DNA from: Tenuibacillus multivorans
GTDB taxonomy: Bacteria > Bacillota > Bacilli > Bacillales > Alkalibacillaceae
Reading direction: 5' to 3'
Assembly: GCF_900103915.1 (NCBI RefSeq)
Contig: NZ_FNIG01000007.1
Span: forward strand, 81,272 to 145,271
Length of the DNA stretch: 64,000 nucleotides
Under the pieces are notes generated by a model. That model did no database searches and was not told the origin of the DNA. It worked only from the letters and a program-made list of their open reading frames with translations. This document shows positions 8,471 through 17,990 of this stretch, piece after piece. How positions within the stretch are numbered: the first letter of the stretch is position 1; each line of letters starts with the position of its first letter. A program made the position numbers and the translations under genes.

Positions 8471-9925
8471 ATGGTACAAGTGGAAACGAAAATTTCAAGC
8501 CTGTTTATTAACGGTGAATGGCATGATGCCGATTCCGGTCAAACCGATGCGGTGACGAATCCGGCCACACTACAAACCATTACCGAGGTGGCTTATGGAG
8601 GTGAATTTGAAGCAAAACGCGCGATTGATGCTGCGAAAACAGCTTTTACAGAGTGGTCTGAGATGAGTCCGCGAAAGCGCTCACGCATCATGTATAAGGC
8701 TCATCAACTAATGCTCGATGATGTCGATCGCTTAGCAGAGATTTTAACAACCGAACAAGGAAAGCCCCTAAAAGAAGCCAAGGGTGAAATTAAAGGCGCT
8801 GCAAACTTCCTATTATGGTATGCCGAAGAAGCGAACCGCATTTATGGTGAATGGATCCCATCATCGCAAAGGCGTAAACGGATTCTAGTCGTTCCTCAGC
8901 CCGTCGGCGTTGTCGGTGCGATTACACCATGGAATTTTCCTTCTTCTATGATTACAAGAAAAATCGGCCCAGCATTAGCAGCCGGTTGTACCGTCTTATT
9001 AAAGCCTGCTCCAGAAACACCACTTTCTGCGATTGAAATCGTGAAAATTTTCGAGAAGGCTGGTTTACCTGAAGGGGTACTTAACCTTGTCACCGGTGAT
9101 GCGAAGGCTATTGGAGAAGCGATGTTATCCAGTCGTGATGTGAGATTGATCACGTTTACCGGATCGACTGAAGTCGGTAAATATCTTATGCGAGAAAGCG
9201 CCGACCACGTGAAAAAACTATCACTTGAACTCGGTGGCCACGCACCGATTATCGTCTTTGAAGATGCCGATTTAGATGTAGCTGCTAAGCTCACTTTAGG
9301 CAGTAAATACCGCAACGCTGGTCAGACGTGTATTTGCGCAAATCGTGTTTATGTACATGAATCCGTTCGAGAGAAGTTTTCACAAAAACTAATTGAGCAC
9401 GTTGAAGCACTTAAAGTTGGGGATGGAAGCGATCCAAGCACTGACATCGGGCCATTAATCAATGAGCAAGCACTTGAGAAAGTCGAGAATCACTTAAATG
9501 ATGCCGTAAGCCAAGGTGCTGAGGTTGTTTATGGTTGTTCAAAATGGAATGGCGAGTTAGATGGGCATTTCTATTCACCTACAGTTGTAACGAATGTGAC
9601 AGATGATATGGCCGTGATGAATGAGGAAACGTTTGGGCCGCTTCTTCCGCTACAAACATTTACCGATGAAGATGAAGCCATCGCCCAAGCTAATAACACA
9701 GACTATGGTTTAGCGGCCTATATCTTTAGTGAAAACCTTGACCGCTCCTTACGTGTGATGGAAAGACTCGAATATGGAATCGTCGGTGTCAACGACGTCT
9801 TCCCTGCCACTGCCGAAGCACCATTTGGTGGAATTAAGCAATCCGGTATTGGAAAAGAAGGCGGTCACCACGGCATTGACGAGTTTGTCGAACAAAAATA
9901 CGTTTCAATTGGGATGCATAAGTAG
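8471..9925 (+). CDS. NAD(P)-dependent succinate/glutarate semialdehyde dehydrogenase (GabD/DavD-like)
   Basis: A 484-residue aldehyde dehydrogenase of the GabD group. ATG at 8471 is chosen over an upstream in-frame ATG because AAAGGGG sits 8 bases before it and the longer version would overlap the previous gene. Visible residues are the PWNF motif (Asn155), Glu253 in LELGG and the nucleophile Cys287 in GQTCICANR. GabD-type enzymes oxidise succinate semialdehyde, and many also oxidise glutarate semialdehyde. Its place after the CoA-transferase and acyl-CoA dehydrogenase favours glutarate semialdehyde here (inference). A terminator follows about 110 bases later. Confidence 0.88.
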   Translation: MVQVETKISSLFINGEWHDADSGQTDAVTNPATLQTITEVAYGGEFEAKRAIDAAKTAFTEWSEMSPRKRSRIMYKAHQLMLDDVDRLAEILTTEQGKPLKEAKGEIKGAANFLLWYAEEANRIYGEWIPSSQRRKRILVVPQPVGVVGAITPWNFPSSMITRKIGPALAAGCTVLLKPAPETPLSAIEIVKIFEKAGLPEGVLNLVTGDAKAIGEAMLSSRDVRLITFTGSTEVGKYLMRESADHVKKLSLELGGHAPIIVFEDADLDVAAKLTLGSKYRNAGQTCICANRVYVHESVREKFSQKLIEHVEALKVGDGSDPSTDIGPLINEQALEKVENHLNDAVSQGAEVVYGCSKWNGELDGHFYSPTVVTNVTDDMAVMNEETFGPLLPLQTFTDEDEAIAQANNTDYGLAAYIFSENLDRSLRVMERLEYGIVGVNDVFPATAEAPFGGIKQSGIGKEGGHHGIDEFVEQKYVSIGMHK

Positions 9926-10443
9926 AAGCTCTCGTGTCAATCGTTAAGGGGTTCAGTTTAGAGATGAAATCAAAATCGGATTTAAAATCACAAAGCAATT
10001 CTCAATTGAGATCACAGTAAAATCGCATATGAAGAGGCACTTGGATTAATTTCCAAGTGCCTTTAGTATTCTAAGACCCCTCTTCCACTAACGCCCCCGT
10101 TACTTTAAGTACATCTATTAAAAAACTTCTATCAATATGATTGAATATCGGCTGATATAATAATTAAAATCAATTTCTTTTTCTTCATAATTACTCCCCA
10201 AGAACTCTTATAGTTGTAAAACAATACTAACATAATATTCTAATAATTTCGCTGTGATTTTCAGGAGAATTTGAAGTGGGGCATCCAAGGAATACCTAAC
10301 CTATGCCACTAGCACCAACATCGGTTATTTCCCCATCTTTATATTGATAATCTTGATGCAGTAGCTCGTGATTTTTGCCATAGCTATTTATCTTCTTTAA
10401 GACCTCTCTTAATATACAAATTATGCGAAGTATCTAGAAAACG
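9926..10443. other. 518-base gap with no convincing gene; possible gene remnant
   Basis: Apart from the terminator at 10035-10064, the gap is AT-rich with no intact gene. On the minus strand, from about 10435 to 10296, an open stretch of about 40 codons without an ATG ends in a TAG. Its residues (KNHELLHQDYQYKDG near the end) look protein-like, so it may be the tail of a decayed gene. I could not name a family. Confidence 0.3.
10035..10064 (+). terminator. Terminator of the CoA-transferase operon
   Basis: AGGCACTTGG (10035-10044) and CCAAGTGCCT (10053-10062) form a 10-bp stem with an 8-base loop, followed by a short T run. Confidence 0.8.
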
Positions 10444-10974
10444 CTAAACTCTAAACACTTTTATTGTATTCAATTCCCTATAACCAATAATCCCTAATAA
10501 TAGATTAAATATAACGAAAAAGTAATTGATGATATTTGTGAAAATGGCTAATGGTAATAACCCAATGGTACAAACAAATATAAACATTAAATATGAGTTT
10601 CTTAAAGCTCTAAACTCTGAAGTTCCATTATTTATAATATAAGTATTAATCAGTAACATAAGGAAGAATAGGCACCAGTAAATAACAGAAGCAAACGTCA
10701 GATTAACAATGAAATCTGCTATTAACTTTTCATATGAGGTGAAATCTATTATCAATATCAAATAAATTCCTATAACCGCTATTAATAAAACTAATATTTT
10801 TAATTTAAGTTTTTGTTTAAATGTGCCTCTCGATAATGGAATCAATTTCGTGATTAATTCACTATCTAAAGTATGATGTTTTTTCACAAGGTAGATTGAA
10901 GCTTTAGCCCACAGAACAGATAACAATAAAATTAATGCACCTATAAGTGGATATGAATTAAAATATTCTATCAT
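10444..10974 (-). CDS. AT-rich multi-pass membrane protein of unknown function
   Basis: A 176-residue protein with about five hydrophobic segments (roughly 8-27, 58-78, 87-110, 123-146 and 145-165). It has no motif that I recognise. The gene is noticeably richer in A and T than its neighbours and sits between the convergent CoA-transferase operon and a MATE exporter, which may indicate recent acquisition. It is separated from the MATE gene by 44 bases and could share its transcript. A real but uncharacterised gene is likely. Confidence 0.6.
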   Translation of the reverse strand: MIEYFNSYPLIGALILLLSVLWAKASIYLVKKHHTLDSELITKLIPLSRGTFKQKLKLKILVLLIAVIGIYLILIIDFTSYEKLIADFIVNLTFASVIYWCLFFLMLLINTYIINNGTSEFRALRNSYLMFIFVCTIGLLPLAIFTNIINYFFVIFNLLLGIIGYRELNTIKVFRV

Positions 10975-11018
10975 TCAATCTCTCCCATATAAAAATTAAG
11001 ATCTTGTTATCTATATTT

Positions 11019-12362
11019 TTATGTATTAAATAAAGCCTTCCCCCGCCATTTCCCAAACCTAAAATACCCATAAGCTACTAAACTACTGATGATAAAACTG
11101 CTTCCCATTCCTATGGAAATCCCTATATCACCAAACATTTTCGAGAATAATGCTGAGAGTGGATATCGTAATATCCAAAACGAAATAATATTCAAAACGA
11201 GCACTTGGTACATTGCGCCTGATGCGCGGACGATTCCATTTAAGATAAAATTAATCCCTAAGAATGGATAGCAAAGGGCGATGACTTGTAAATATCTTGT
11301 TCCAAAAAGAATAGATTCTTCTTCATGTATAAATAAAGAAACCCCATACTTTGCCAGGGCGATGACAGCCAAACCAATGGTAACCATGATGGTAAAATTG
11401 TATAAAACGGCTGTTTTCGCAATTTTACTGACCCGTTTCATATTTCCGATTCCGATATTTTGCCCAGCCATACTGTTGACAGCCGTTCCTAAAGCCATAG
11501 CAGGCAACATAATCAAACTGCCTAAGCGCTGAGCCGCACTAAATCCTGATACCACTTCCGGACCGAATGAAGTGACGACTGTCATGATAGCTGCAGAACC
11601 TGCCGAAATCATCATCGTCTGTAATCCTGAAGGAATCCCTAAATTCAAAATCAGTCCTACTTCTTTCCTGTTTGGTATAAAAGGAATGGAAAACGGTGCT
11701 GAATTTCGTCTTAAAACGAAAATGAGTCCGAGTAAAAACGCGATCCCTTGGGAAAGAATCGTTGCATAGGCAGCGCCTGATATTCCAAAATTCAGCACGT
11801 AAATAAAAAATGGGTCCAAAAAGACATTCAGAATCACAGCTACAGCCACAATTTTGAACGGTGTTTTACTGTCACCTAAGGCACGTAATACGGTGCTGAT
11901 AAAGTTGTATCCGAATAAAAATAAAATTCCTAAAAAGTTAATTTGTAAATATAATGTTGCATCATGCATCATTTCGGAAGGGGTTCCTAATAATCTCAAC
12001 AACCCTTCCGAAAATAGAAAGCCGAATAACCCTAATAGACTCGCTAAAACGGTCAAAATAACTACAAATGCATTTAAGTACCGTCTTAGCCCTTCTTCAT
12101 CATCTCTTCCTTTTTGTTGTGATAATATGGTGAGTTGCGCATTGCTAATCCCGATCACAAACGATAGTAACGTAAAAATAATGGTACTGGAAATCGCAAC
12201 TGACCCTAAAGCATCATCCCCCAATAAATTACTAACCCATAAACTATCAATAAATTGATAGGACGTTTGTAGAAGGTTAGCTAAAATTAACGGCCCTGAA
12301 AACACTATTAATTGCTTTAATATATTTCCTTTCGTAAAGTCATGTTGTGCTTTCCCCATCAT
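11019..12362 (-). CDS. MATE family multidrug/sodium antiporter
   Basis: A 447-residue integral membrane protein with 12 predicted transmembrane segments in two homologous halves, the multidrug and toxic compound extrusion (MATE) architecture. Family hallmarks include GPLILANLLQTSYQFIDSLW near the N terminus. Members export cationic drugs or metabolites in exchange for Na+ or H+. The gene lies 22 bases downstream of the DUF3870 gene on the same strand, so it may be co-transcribed with the IclR regulator. The substrate is unknown, and export of a catabolic intermediate is only speculation. Confidence 0.9.
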   Translation of the reverse strand: MMGKAQHDFTKGNILKQLIVFSGPLILANLLQTSYQFIDSLWVSNLLGDDALGSVAISSTIIFTLLSFVIGISNAQLTILSQQKGRDDEEGLRRYLNAFVVILTVLASLLGLFGFLFSEGLLRLLGTPSEMMHDATLYLQINFLGILFLFGYNFISTVLRALGDSKTPFKIVAVAVILNVFLDPFFIYVLNFGISGAAYATILSQGIAFLLGLIFVLRRNSAPFSIPFIPNRKEVGLILNLGIPSGLQTMMISAGSAAIMTVVTSFGPEVVSGFSAAQRLGSLIMLPAMALGTAVNSMAGQNIGIGNMKRVSKIAKTAVLYNFTIMVTIGLAVIALAKYGVSLFIHEEESILFGTRYLQVIALCYPFLGINFILNGIVRASGAMYQVLVLNIISFWILRYPLSALFSKMFGDIGISIGMGSSFIISSLVAYGYFRFGKWRGKALFNT

Positions 12363-12384
12363 ATAACAACCTTTCCAATCAACT

Positions 12385-12696
12385 CTACCCTATATCCTCC
12401 TGCTTATACTGACGGTACAAATCTTTAAGAGCAGAGGCAAGTGCGTTACCGGCCTTCCCTAAGTAATGTTCTTTAATCTGACGAACCGGTTCGTCGACTC
12501 CGTCCTTCAAGCTATATCCTCTTAAAATATGACTGATAAACCGACGACCATGCTCCGTGACTAATGTACAATTTGCCTCCAGAATAACGCCGTATTTCCC
12601 GTCAATTTCTGCTGTAATCGTAAGACTTTCATACATGTTCTGTGCGGCCATTCCAGTTGGAAGCTTCGCATGACCGGCTATAAAGTATGTATTCAT
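12385..12696 (-). CDS. DUF3870 domain protein
   Basis: A 103-residue soluble protein that I recognise as DUF3870 (beginning NTYFIAGHAKLPTGM). The function is unknown. Its coding region starts 2 bases after the IclR regulator's stop, so the two are almost certainly translated from one message. Position suggests a role with the regulator or the lysine-catabolic enzymes, perhaps in effector handling, but nothing in the sequence shows this. Confidence 0.75.
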   Translation of the reverse strand: MNTYFIAGHAKLPTGMAAQNMYESLTITAEIDGKYGVILEANCTLVTEHGRRFISHILRGYSLKDGVDEPVRQIKEHYLGKAGNALASALKDLYRQYKQEDIG

Positions 12697-12698
12697 TG

Positions 12699-13472
12699 TT
12701 AATGTACTCCTTTCTTTGCTGTTGAATATCCTAGTCTTTTTGATATTTCATTAGCAGCTATTTTCGTTTCCTTGTTAATAAAAGTTAAGTTGTCACCCTC
12801 AAAACGACTTGATAGACCACTTACAGTTAAAGCTGCTAGGACTTGTCCTTGATAATCTAAAATCGGAAAAGATATACCGGTTGTATCTAGATCCTGTTCA
12901 CTAATGCTTAAAGCGTAGCCCTTCTGTCTAATCATAACAAGTTCATCCCACAATGTCGCTTTATCAATCGGCTTTTCTTCCGTCATGGAATACATATCAT
13001 GTTTTTCTAAAACCTCAAGCCGTTCCTCTTCAGGCATATAAGCCAATAACAGTTTCGGTCCAGAACCAATAAATAGTGGCACGCTTTGTCCGACTTTTGT
13101 AAAAAGCCTTAAGGCACGCTGGCTATCAACCTTCTCAATATAGGTTGCCTGATGGCCATCGACGACGACTAAGTGAACTGCTTCGTTAATCGTATAAGCG
13201 AGCCCTTCCATAAGTGGCCTTGCCATCTGCCTTAAGTCAAGTTGATCGGATACGAGTTGCCCTAAACCGAGTAATTTGAGTCCTAGACGATAACGGGGAT
13301 CCTGCTCATCCGTTTTCATTAAAAACCCTCTCATCTCTAAAGCCTGTAATAACCGGTAGGCAGTTGGCTTAGGAAGCCTGGATAGTTCCGATATTTCCTT
13401 TAACGTGAGCTCTGGATGCTGTTCATCAAATAAATCCAGTAATTGAAGTGCTTTTAAGACACTTTGATTCAT
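12699..13472 (-). CDS. IclR family transcriptional regulator
   Basis: A 257-residue IclR regulator. The N-terminal winged helix-turn-helix (about residues 4-60, with LKEISELSRLPKPTAYRLLQ) is followed by the GAF-like effector-binding domain (about 75-250). Such proteins usually control catabolic operons and respond to a pathway intermediate. It lies just downstream of the lysine 6-dehydrogenase operon, separated from it by a terminator, and has its own promoter containing an inverted repeat (13489-13516) suited to autoregulation. It is the best candidate regulator of the surrounding catabolic genes, which is an inference from context. Confidence 0.9.
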   Translation of the reverse strand: MNQSVLKALQLLDLFDEQHPELTLKEISELSRLPKPTAYRLLQALEMRGFLMKTDEQDPRYRLGLKLLGLGQLVSDQLDLRQMARPLMEGLAYTINEAVHLVVVDGHQATYIEKVDSQRALRLFTKVGQSVPLFIGSGPKLLLAYMPEEERLEVLEKHDMYSMTEEKPIDKATLWDELVMIRQKGYALSISEQDLDTTGISFPILDYQGQVLAALTVSGLSSRFEGDNLTFINKETKIAANEISKRLGYSTAKKGVH

Positions 13473-13488
13473 TGAAATTACTCCTTAC

Positions 13489-13516
13489 GTCACATTAACA
13501 TTATAGCAAATGTGAC
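13489..13516 (-). promoter_or_regulatory. Extended -10 promoter inside a perfect inverted repeat, upstream of the IclR gene
   Basis: GTCACAT (13489-13495) and ATGTGAC (13510-13516) form a perfect 7-bp inverted repeat with a 14-base spacer. On the minus strand the spacer contains TGCTATAAT, an extended -10 box (TATAAT at 13505-13500). A dimeric IclR protein bound here would block its own promoter. Confidence 0.5.
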
Positions 13517-13535
13517 AAAGATTTATATGTAGAAG

Positions 13536-13563
13536 AAAATCCCTCTTAGACTAGAGGGATTTT
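13536..13563 (-). terminator. Terminator of the lysine-catabolic operon
   Basis: AAAATCCCTCT (13536-13546) and AGAGGGATTTT (13553-13563) form an 11-bp stem with a 6-base loop just after the lysine 6-dehydrogenase stop codon. Confidence 0.85.
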
Positions 13564-13568
13564 TAATA

Positions 13569-14744
13569 TTACGTCGTTTTGGCTACTAATGATTCTTCGC
13601 TCTTATTTTCTTGAATGTTAACATCTCGTTTTGCCATTTCCGCAATATAAGCTTTGCCAGGAACAATTTGCTCTGGTGGATAAACACCACGCTTCGTAAT
13701 GGTTCCATTGCCGATCATTTGTGCCACGACTGAGATTGTATTGGCAGTTGCGCGTGCCATCGCCGTAACTTGATGCTCACGATCTTTAAACGTTGCCATT
13801 TGATATTGATATTCAACCGGTGCACCGGACTCTTTTCCACCAACGACAACACGTAAAAGAACGGCATCATCCCGGTCCTTCAATTCGACGATTGGCTCTA
13901 GCACTTTTAAGAAAACATCTCTCGGTCTAACGCGCATGCCGTTAACATCCACTTCATAATCATTACGCGTTAAATTTAAGTCTACGAGTAGCCTAAATTT
14001 CTCTGCATGCCCGCGGTAACGGATCGTTTTATACTCCAGTGTCTGAATATCTGAATAAGTATGCGGTAGCGTTGACGTTCCACCTGATGTATGGAAAGCT
14101 TCTAAAGGCCCGAACTTCTCAAAATGTAATGTTTCGATCTCAGATAAAGCCGGGACTTCAGTCTTTTCACCATGACGGATAATTAGCGCTGGATCCGTAT
14201 AGTGGTCGAACAACCCTTCTATCGAGAAAACATGGTTGTATTCCAGTGGTGGCTCAGGCTGGACCGGAATACCGCCAACGAAAATTCGGATCGAATCAAG
14301 CTCATCGACTTTACTTGAACCGAAGCCCGATAGAATGTTGATCATGCCTGGGGCCACACCTAAATCAGGAATAATCGTCACCCCTGCCGACTGAGCTTCG
14401 TCCTTTAAATCTAGCACTTTATCGGTAATATGGCCGATGTGACCACCTAAATCGACGGCGTGCACTCCGACTTCAATCGCCGTTTTGGCGACAATTTCAT
14501 TAAAGCTATAAAACAACGCATTAATGACCACGTCATATTGCTTGATAAAATGACCAAGTTCCGACTTGTTACCGGCATCCACTTTAAAAGCTTCAATTTT
14601 TGGTGAGTTTAATTGATCACAGACTTGATTAGCCCTTCCTAAATCGATATCCGCTAACCCAACTTCGTAAACACCTTCACTTTTAACTAAGTCTCGTGCC
14701 GCTTCCTTTCCCATTAATCCAGATCCTAAAACAGCTACTTTCAT
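13569..14744 (-). CDS. L-lysine 6-dehydrogenase (saccharopine dehydrogenase-like fold)
   Basis: A 391-residue enzyme with an N-terminal Rossmann fold (GSGLMG at residues 7-12) and the saccharopine dehydrogenase/LysDH C-terminal domain. I recognise strong overall likeness to the Geobacillus L-lysine 6-dehydrogenase, including [30 protein letters not shown] and the ending [15 protein letters not shown]. That enzyme oxidatively deaminates the epsilon-amino group of lysine to 2-aminoadipate 6-semialdehyde, using NAD+. The next gene upstream in the operon is an aldehyde dehydrogenase able to take that product. It is the last gene of a four-gene operon. A direct saccharopine reductase function is less likely. 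Confidence 0.88.
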   Translation of the reverse strand: MKVAVLGSGLMGKEAARDLVKSEGVYEVGLADIDLGRANQVCDQLNSPKIEAFKVDAGNKSELGHFIKQYDVVINALFYSFNEIVAKTAIEVGVHAVDLGGHIGHITDKVLDLKDEAQSAGVTIIPDLGVAPGMINILSGFGSSKVDELDSIRIFVGGIPVQPEPPLEYNHVFSIEGLFDHYTDPALIIRHGEKTEVPALSEIETLHFEKFGPLEAFHTSGGTSTLPHTYSDIQTLEYKTIRYRGHAEKFRLLVDLNLTRNDYEVDVNGMRVRPRDVFLKVLEPIVELKDRDDAVLLRVVVGGKESGAPVEYQYQMATFKDREHQVTAMARATANTISVVAQMIGNGTITKRGVYPPEQIVPGKAYIAEMAKRDVNIQENKSEESLVAKTT

Positions 14745-14779
14745 GTATCAAACTCTCCCTTCCTGATTAGCAATCTATT

Positions 14780-16282
14780 TTATTCAACATCGATTTGAGC
14801 ACGTTGTAATTTTCCACTAAAGTCGACGTAAACCGCTTTCCACTCCGTGAACACATCAAGTGCTGCCTGACCAGAATCGCGGTGGCCATTTCCAGTTCCT
14901 TTTGTTCCGCCAAACGGTAAATGAATCTCCGCACCAGTCGTTCCCGCATTAACGTAGACTATACCAGTATCTAAATCACGCTGCGCTTTGAACACCTTGT
15001 TCACGTCCTGTGTAAAAACCGAGCTAGATAAGCCATAAGCGACGTTGTTATTCACTTCGATCGCTTCATCTAGGCTAGAAACTGGGATAATCGACAACAC
15101 TGGTCCAAAAATTTCCTCCTGAGCAACACGCATATCTGGTGTCACATTCGTAAATACAGTCGGCGCAAAATAAAATCCTTTGCCAAACTTTTCATCCTTT
15201 AGCGAATAGCCACCAGCCAGTAACTTAGCGCCTTCCTCTTGACCAACCTGCATATACTTTTCAATTTTACGTAGGCCTGCTTCGTTTATAATCGGTCCCA
15301 TTTGATTAGTTTCATCTAAACCATCACCAATTGTGATGTTCTCCATCTCGGCTAGCAATCGTTCTTCTAATCGTTCTTTAATATCCTCGTGCACAATGAC
15401 ACGGCTACACGCCGTACAACGCTGCCCACTCGTTCCAAATGCGCTCCAAACAATCCCTTGAACGGCGAGGTCTAAATCGGCATCATCCATGACGATCACC
15501 GCGTTTTTCCCGCCCATTTCAAGCGAAACTTTCTTCAGCATTTGCCCGCATTTACTTGCGATTGAGCGGCCGACATCATTGGATCCAGTAAACGAAATCA
15601 CACGGATGTCACGATGCTCAACCATCGCATCACCAACCTCGGAACCTGATCCGAACACCACATTGACGACACCTTTTGGTAGGCCTGCCTCTTCAAAAAT
15701 CTTCGCCATTTCATAGGCCATCATCGGCGTTTCGGTTGCAGGCTTCCAAATCACCGCATTTCCAGCCACAATCGCCGGGAATGACTTCCATGTCGCAATC
15801 GCAATCGGGAAGTTCCACGGCGTAATAATGCCGACAACTCCAACTGGAACACGCTGACTCATCGCATATTTGTCCTTTAACTCAGCTGGTGTTGTATGAC
15901 CGAATAGTCGTCTACCTTCCCCAGCCATATAAAAGGCCATATCAATCCCTTCTTGTACTTCACCGCGTGCTTCTTCAAGCACTTTGCCGTTTTCCATCGT
16001 TAAAATTTGTGACAAATGCTCTTTACGCTCTTTCATTAAATAGCCAACTTGGAATAAAATTTCAGCACGCTGCGGCGCGGGAACTAGGGCCCATTCCTTT
16101 TGAGCTTTCTTCGCCGCTTCAACTGCGCGATCGACGTCCTCCTTTGTCGATAATGGAACATCGAGGATTTTGTCCCCGTTAGCTGGGTTCATCACAGGTG
16201 CATATTCTTGACGGGTTACAGATACCCATTCTCCGTTAATAAAATTGGACAACTTTTCTTCTGTGACTAACACGTTTGACAT
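14780..16282 (-). CDS. Aldehyde dehydrogenase, probable 2-aminoadipate 6-semialdehyde dehydrogenase
   Basis: A 500-residue NAD(P)-dependent aldehyde dehydrogenase. The start at 16282 is chosen because GGAGGGG precedes it by 8 bases; a longer reading would run into the upstream gene. Key residues are the PWNF motif, Glu255 in LEMGG and the nucleophile Cys289 in GQRCTACSR. It lies 35 bases upstream of the lysine 6-dehydrogenase gene in the same operon, so it most likely oxidises 2-aminoadipate semialdehyde to 2-aminoadipate. Specificity is inferred from context; the fold and activity class are certain. Confidence 0.88.
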   Translation of the reverse strand: MSNVLVTEEKLSNFINGEWVSVTRQEYAPVMNPANGDKILDVPLSTKEDVDRAVEAAKKAQKEWALVPAPQRAEILFQVGYLMKERKEHLSQILTMENGKVLEEARGEVQEGIDMAFYMAGEGRRLFGHTTPAELKDKYAMSQRVPVGVVGIITPWNFPIAIATWKSFPAIVAGNAVIWKPATETPMMAYEMAKIFEEAGLPKGVVNVVFGSGSEVGDAMVEHRDIRVISFTGSNDVGRSIASKCGQMLKKVSLEMGGKNAVIVMDDADLDLAVQGIVWSAFGTSGQRCTACSRVIVHEDIKERLEERLLAEMENITIGDGLDETNQMGPIINEAGLRKIEKYMQVGQEEGAKLLAGGYSLKDEKFGKGFYFAPTVFTNVTPDMRVAQEEIFGPVLSIIPVSSLDEAIEVNNNVAYGLSSSVFTQDVNKVFKAQRDLDTGIVYVNAGTTGAEIHLPFGGTKGTGNGHRDSGQAALDVFTEWKAVYVDFSGKLQRAQIDVE

Positions 16283-16325
16283 TTTGATTCCCCTCCATTT
16301 ATAAATTTGATTGGGGTTCCCCCCA

Positions 16326-17990
16326 TTATTGACGTAATGTTTCAATTGTAGATGTGACTGAGATTTGTTCAGGATCAGTAATAATTTCGATGACACTTGG
16401 TCGGTTGGCCTGTAACGCTTCATTGAGGGCATGTTCAAAATAGGCAATATCATATACCTTTATACCAAGTGCGCCCATCGACCTTGCCATTTCAGCAAAC
16501 TCGATTGGTCCAAGATCAGTTCCAACGACACGCTCAGGATAATGAATCTCCTGGTGCATACGAATCGTGCCGTACATCTCGTTATTAAAAACAAGGCTAG
16601 TGATTGGAACTTGATGTCTTACAGCCGTTTCGATCTCCTGCATCGTCATCATAAACCCTCCATCACCTGATAATGAGACGACAGCTCTTTCTGGACAAGC
16701 AATTTTCGCCCCAACCGCAGCCGGGACACCATAACCCATCGCACCGGACGTCGGTCCAACGTAGGTTCGTTTTTCATTAAACTGATAAAAGCTATGCATC
16801 CAGCCTGCAAAATTGCCCGCGTCATTCGTCAAAATGGCATCATCTGGCAGTATCGTTTGTAACCGTTCAATTATATGCCGGTTAATAGGATCTGATGCTT
16901 CAATTGGTTTTAATGCAGTCTGCTTATAGGCTGATCGCCTCGACTCACGCCATTCTGACCATGTCGGTTGTACATTCATATGGACTAAATCCTCTAACGC
17001 TTTTTTTGCATCAGCTTGAACCCCGATGAATGGTGGATAGGATTTGCCGATGACATCATCAGCAATATCAATGTGAATCAGCTTTTGGTGAGGTTTTAAA
17101 ATCGAATAGTCCTGAGTTGTTACCTCGGATAACCTTGTACCAATGGCCAAAACGATATCGGCTTCCTCGACTGTTTGTTTGAGTTTTGGACTTGTTCCCA
17201 AGCCTAAATGTCCGCCATAACAATGGTGATTGTTAGCCAAAACATCATGACGTCTAAAGGCTGATAAAACAGGAAGCTCGAATTGATCAACAAAGTCTTG
17301 GAACAGCTCCTCTGCTCCGGCTAATTTAATACCACCGCCAGCGATCACGACAGACCTTTGAGCCGTTTGCAGACATCGTTCAATCGCTTCAATTTCCGAT
17401 TGATTAGCCCTTGGTGCCGGACGTTCAAACCGTGGACCAAAAGCGTACAAATGTTTTTCCTTTAAAACATCCTCCGGAAATGAAAGAACGACAGGCCCAG
17501 GTCGACCCGATTGTGCGATGCGAAACGCTCGTTGCATGAACTCTGGAATACGTTCGGCATCATGAACCTCAGTCGCCCATTTCGTGATTGGTTTAAAAAA
17601 TTGATCTAAATCCACTTCTTGAAATCCTTCACGCCCACGAAATTTGCTATGGACCTGACCGAGTAGTACAATCATTGGCGTCGAGTCCTGCATCGCCGTA
17701 TGAACGCCTATCGAAAGATTCGCCGCACCAACTCCGCGTGTCGCCAGGAGGACCCCAGGCTTACCCGATCCCTTAGCATAGCCCTCTGCCATAAATGACG
17801 CCCCTCCCTCGTGGCGATTGGTGATGAGATCAATGGACGGTTCATCGTGTAAAGCATCTAATATTGGCAAATAGCTCTCTCCTGGAACGCAGAAGGCTTG
17901 CGTTGTTTGTTCATGCTTTAAATACGCAACAACAGCTTCCCCAGCCGTTAGCTCTTTCGTTCCAGTCATTGATTCAAACGTTCGCTCCAC
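16326..17990 (-). CDS. ThDP-dependent enzyme of the acetolactate synthase-like group, candidate 2-oxoadipate decarboxylase
   Basis: A 554-residue enzyme with the three-domain layout of pyruvate oxidase, decarboxylase and acetolactate synthase. The catalytic Glu61 is in NRHEGGASFMAEG. The ThDP/Mg motif starts at SGDGGFMM, near residue 445, and ends with FNN. The start is GTG, overlapping the aminotransferase stop by one base, with GGGGGGAG before it. Co-translation with the aminotransferase, and the missing chemical step in the pathway, suggest decarboxylation of 2-oxoadipate to glutarate semialdehyde. True acetolactate synthase is unlikely because no ilvN, ilvC or other branched-chain genes are nearby. 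The assignment is inference. Confidence 0.8.
   Translation of the reverse strand: MERTFESMTGTKELTAGEAVVAYLKHEQTTQAFCVPGESYLPILDALHDEPSIDLITNRHEGGASFMAEGYAKGSGKPGVLLATRGVGAANLSIGVHTAMQDSTPMIVLLGQVHSKFRGREGFQEVDLDQFFKPITKWATEVHDAERIPEFMQRAFRIAQSGRPGPVVLSFPEDVLKEKHLYAFGPRFERPAPRANQSEIEAIERCLQTAQRSVVIAGGGIKLAGAEELFQDFVDQFELPVLSAFRRHDVLANNHHCYGGHLGLGTSPKLKQTVEEADIVLAIGTRLSEVTTQDYSILKPHQKLIHIDIADDVIGKSYPPFIGVQADAKKALEDLVHMNVQPTWSEWRESRRSAYKQTALKPIEASDPINRHIIERLQTILPDDAILTNDAGNFAGWMHSFYQFNEKRTYVGPTSGAMGYGVPAAVGAKIACPERAVVSLSGDGGFMMTMQEIETAVRHQVPITSLVFNNEMYGTIRMHQEIHYPERVVGTDLGPIEFAEMARSMGALGIKVYDIAYFEHALNEALQANRPSVIEIITDPEQISVTSTIETLRQ

Noticed and set aside
8896..9315. 139-codon open frame antisense to the semialdehyde dehydrogenase gene
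   Set aside because: Shadow of a certain gene; no ribosome site.
16326..17990. Annotation of the ThDP enzyme as biosynthetic acetolactate synthase
   Set aside because: No small regulatory subunit or branched-chain genes lie nearby, and the gene is fused into a lysine-catabolic operon by a one-base overlap.
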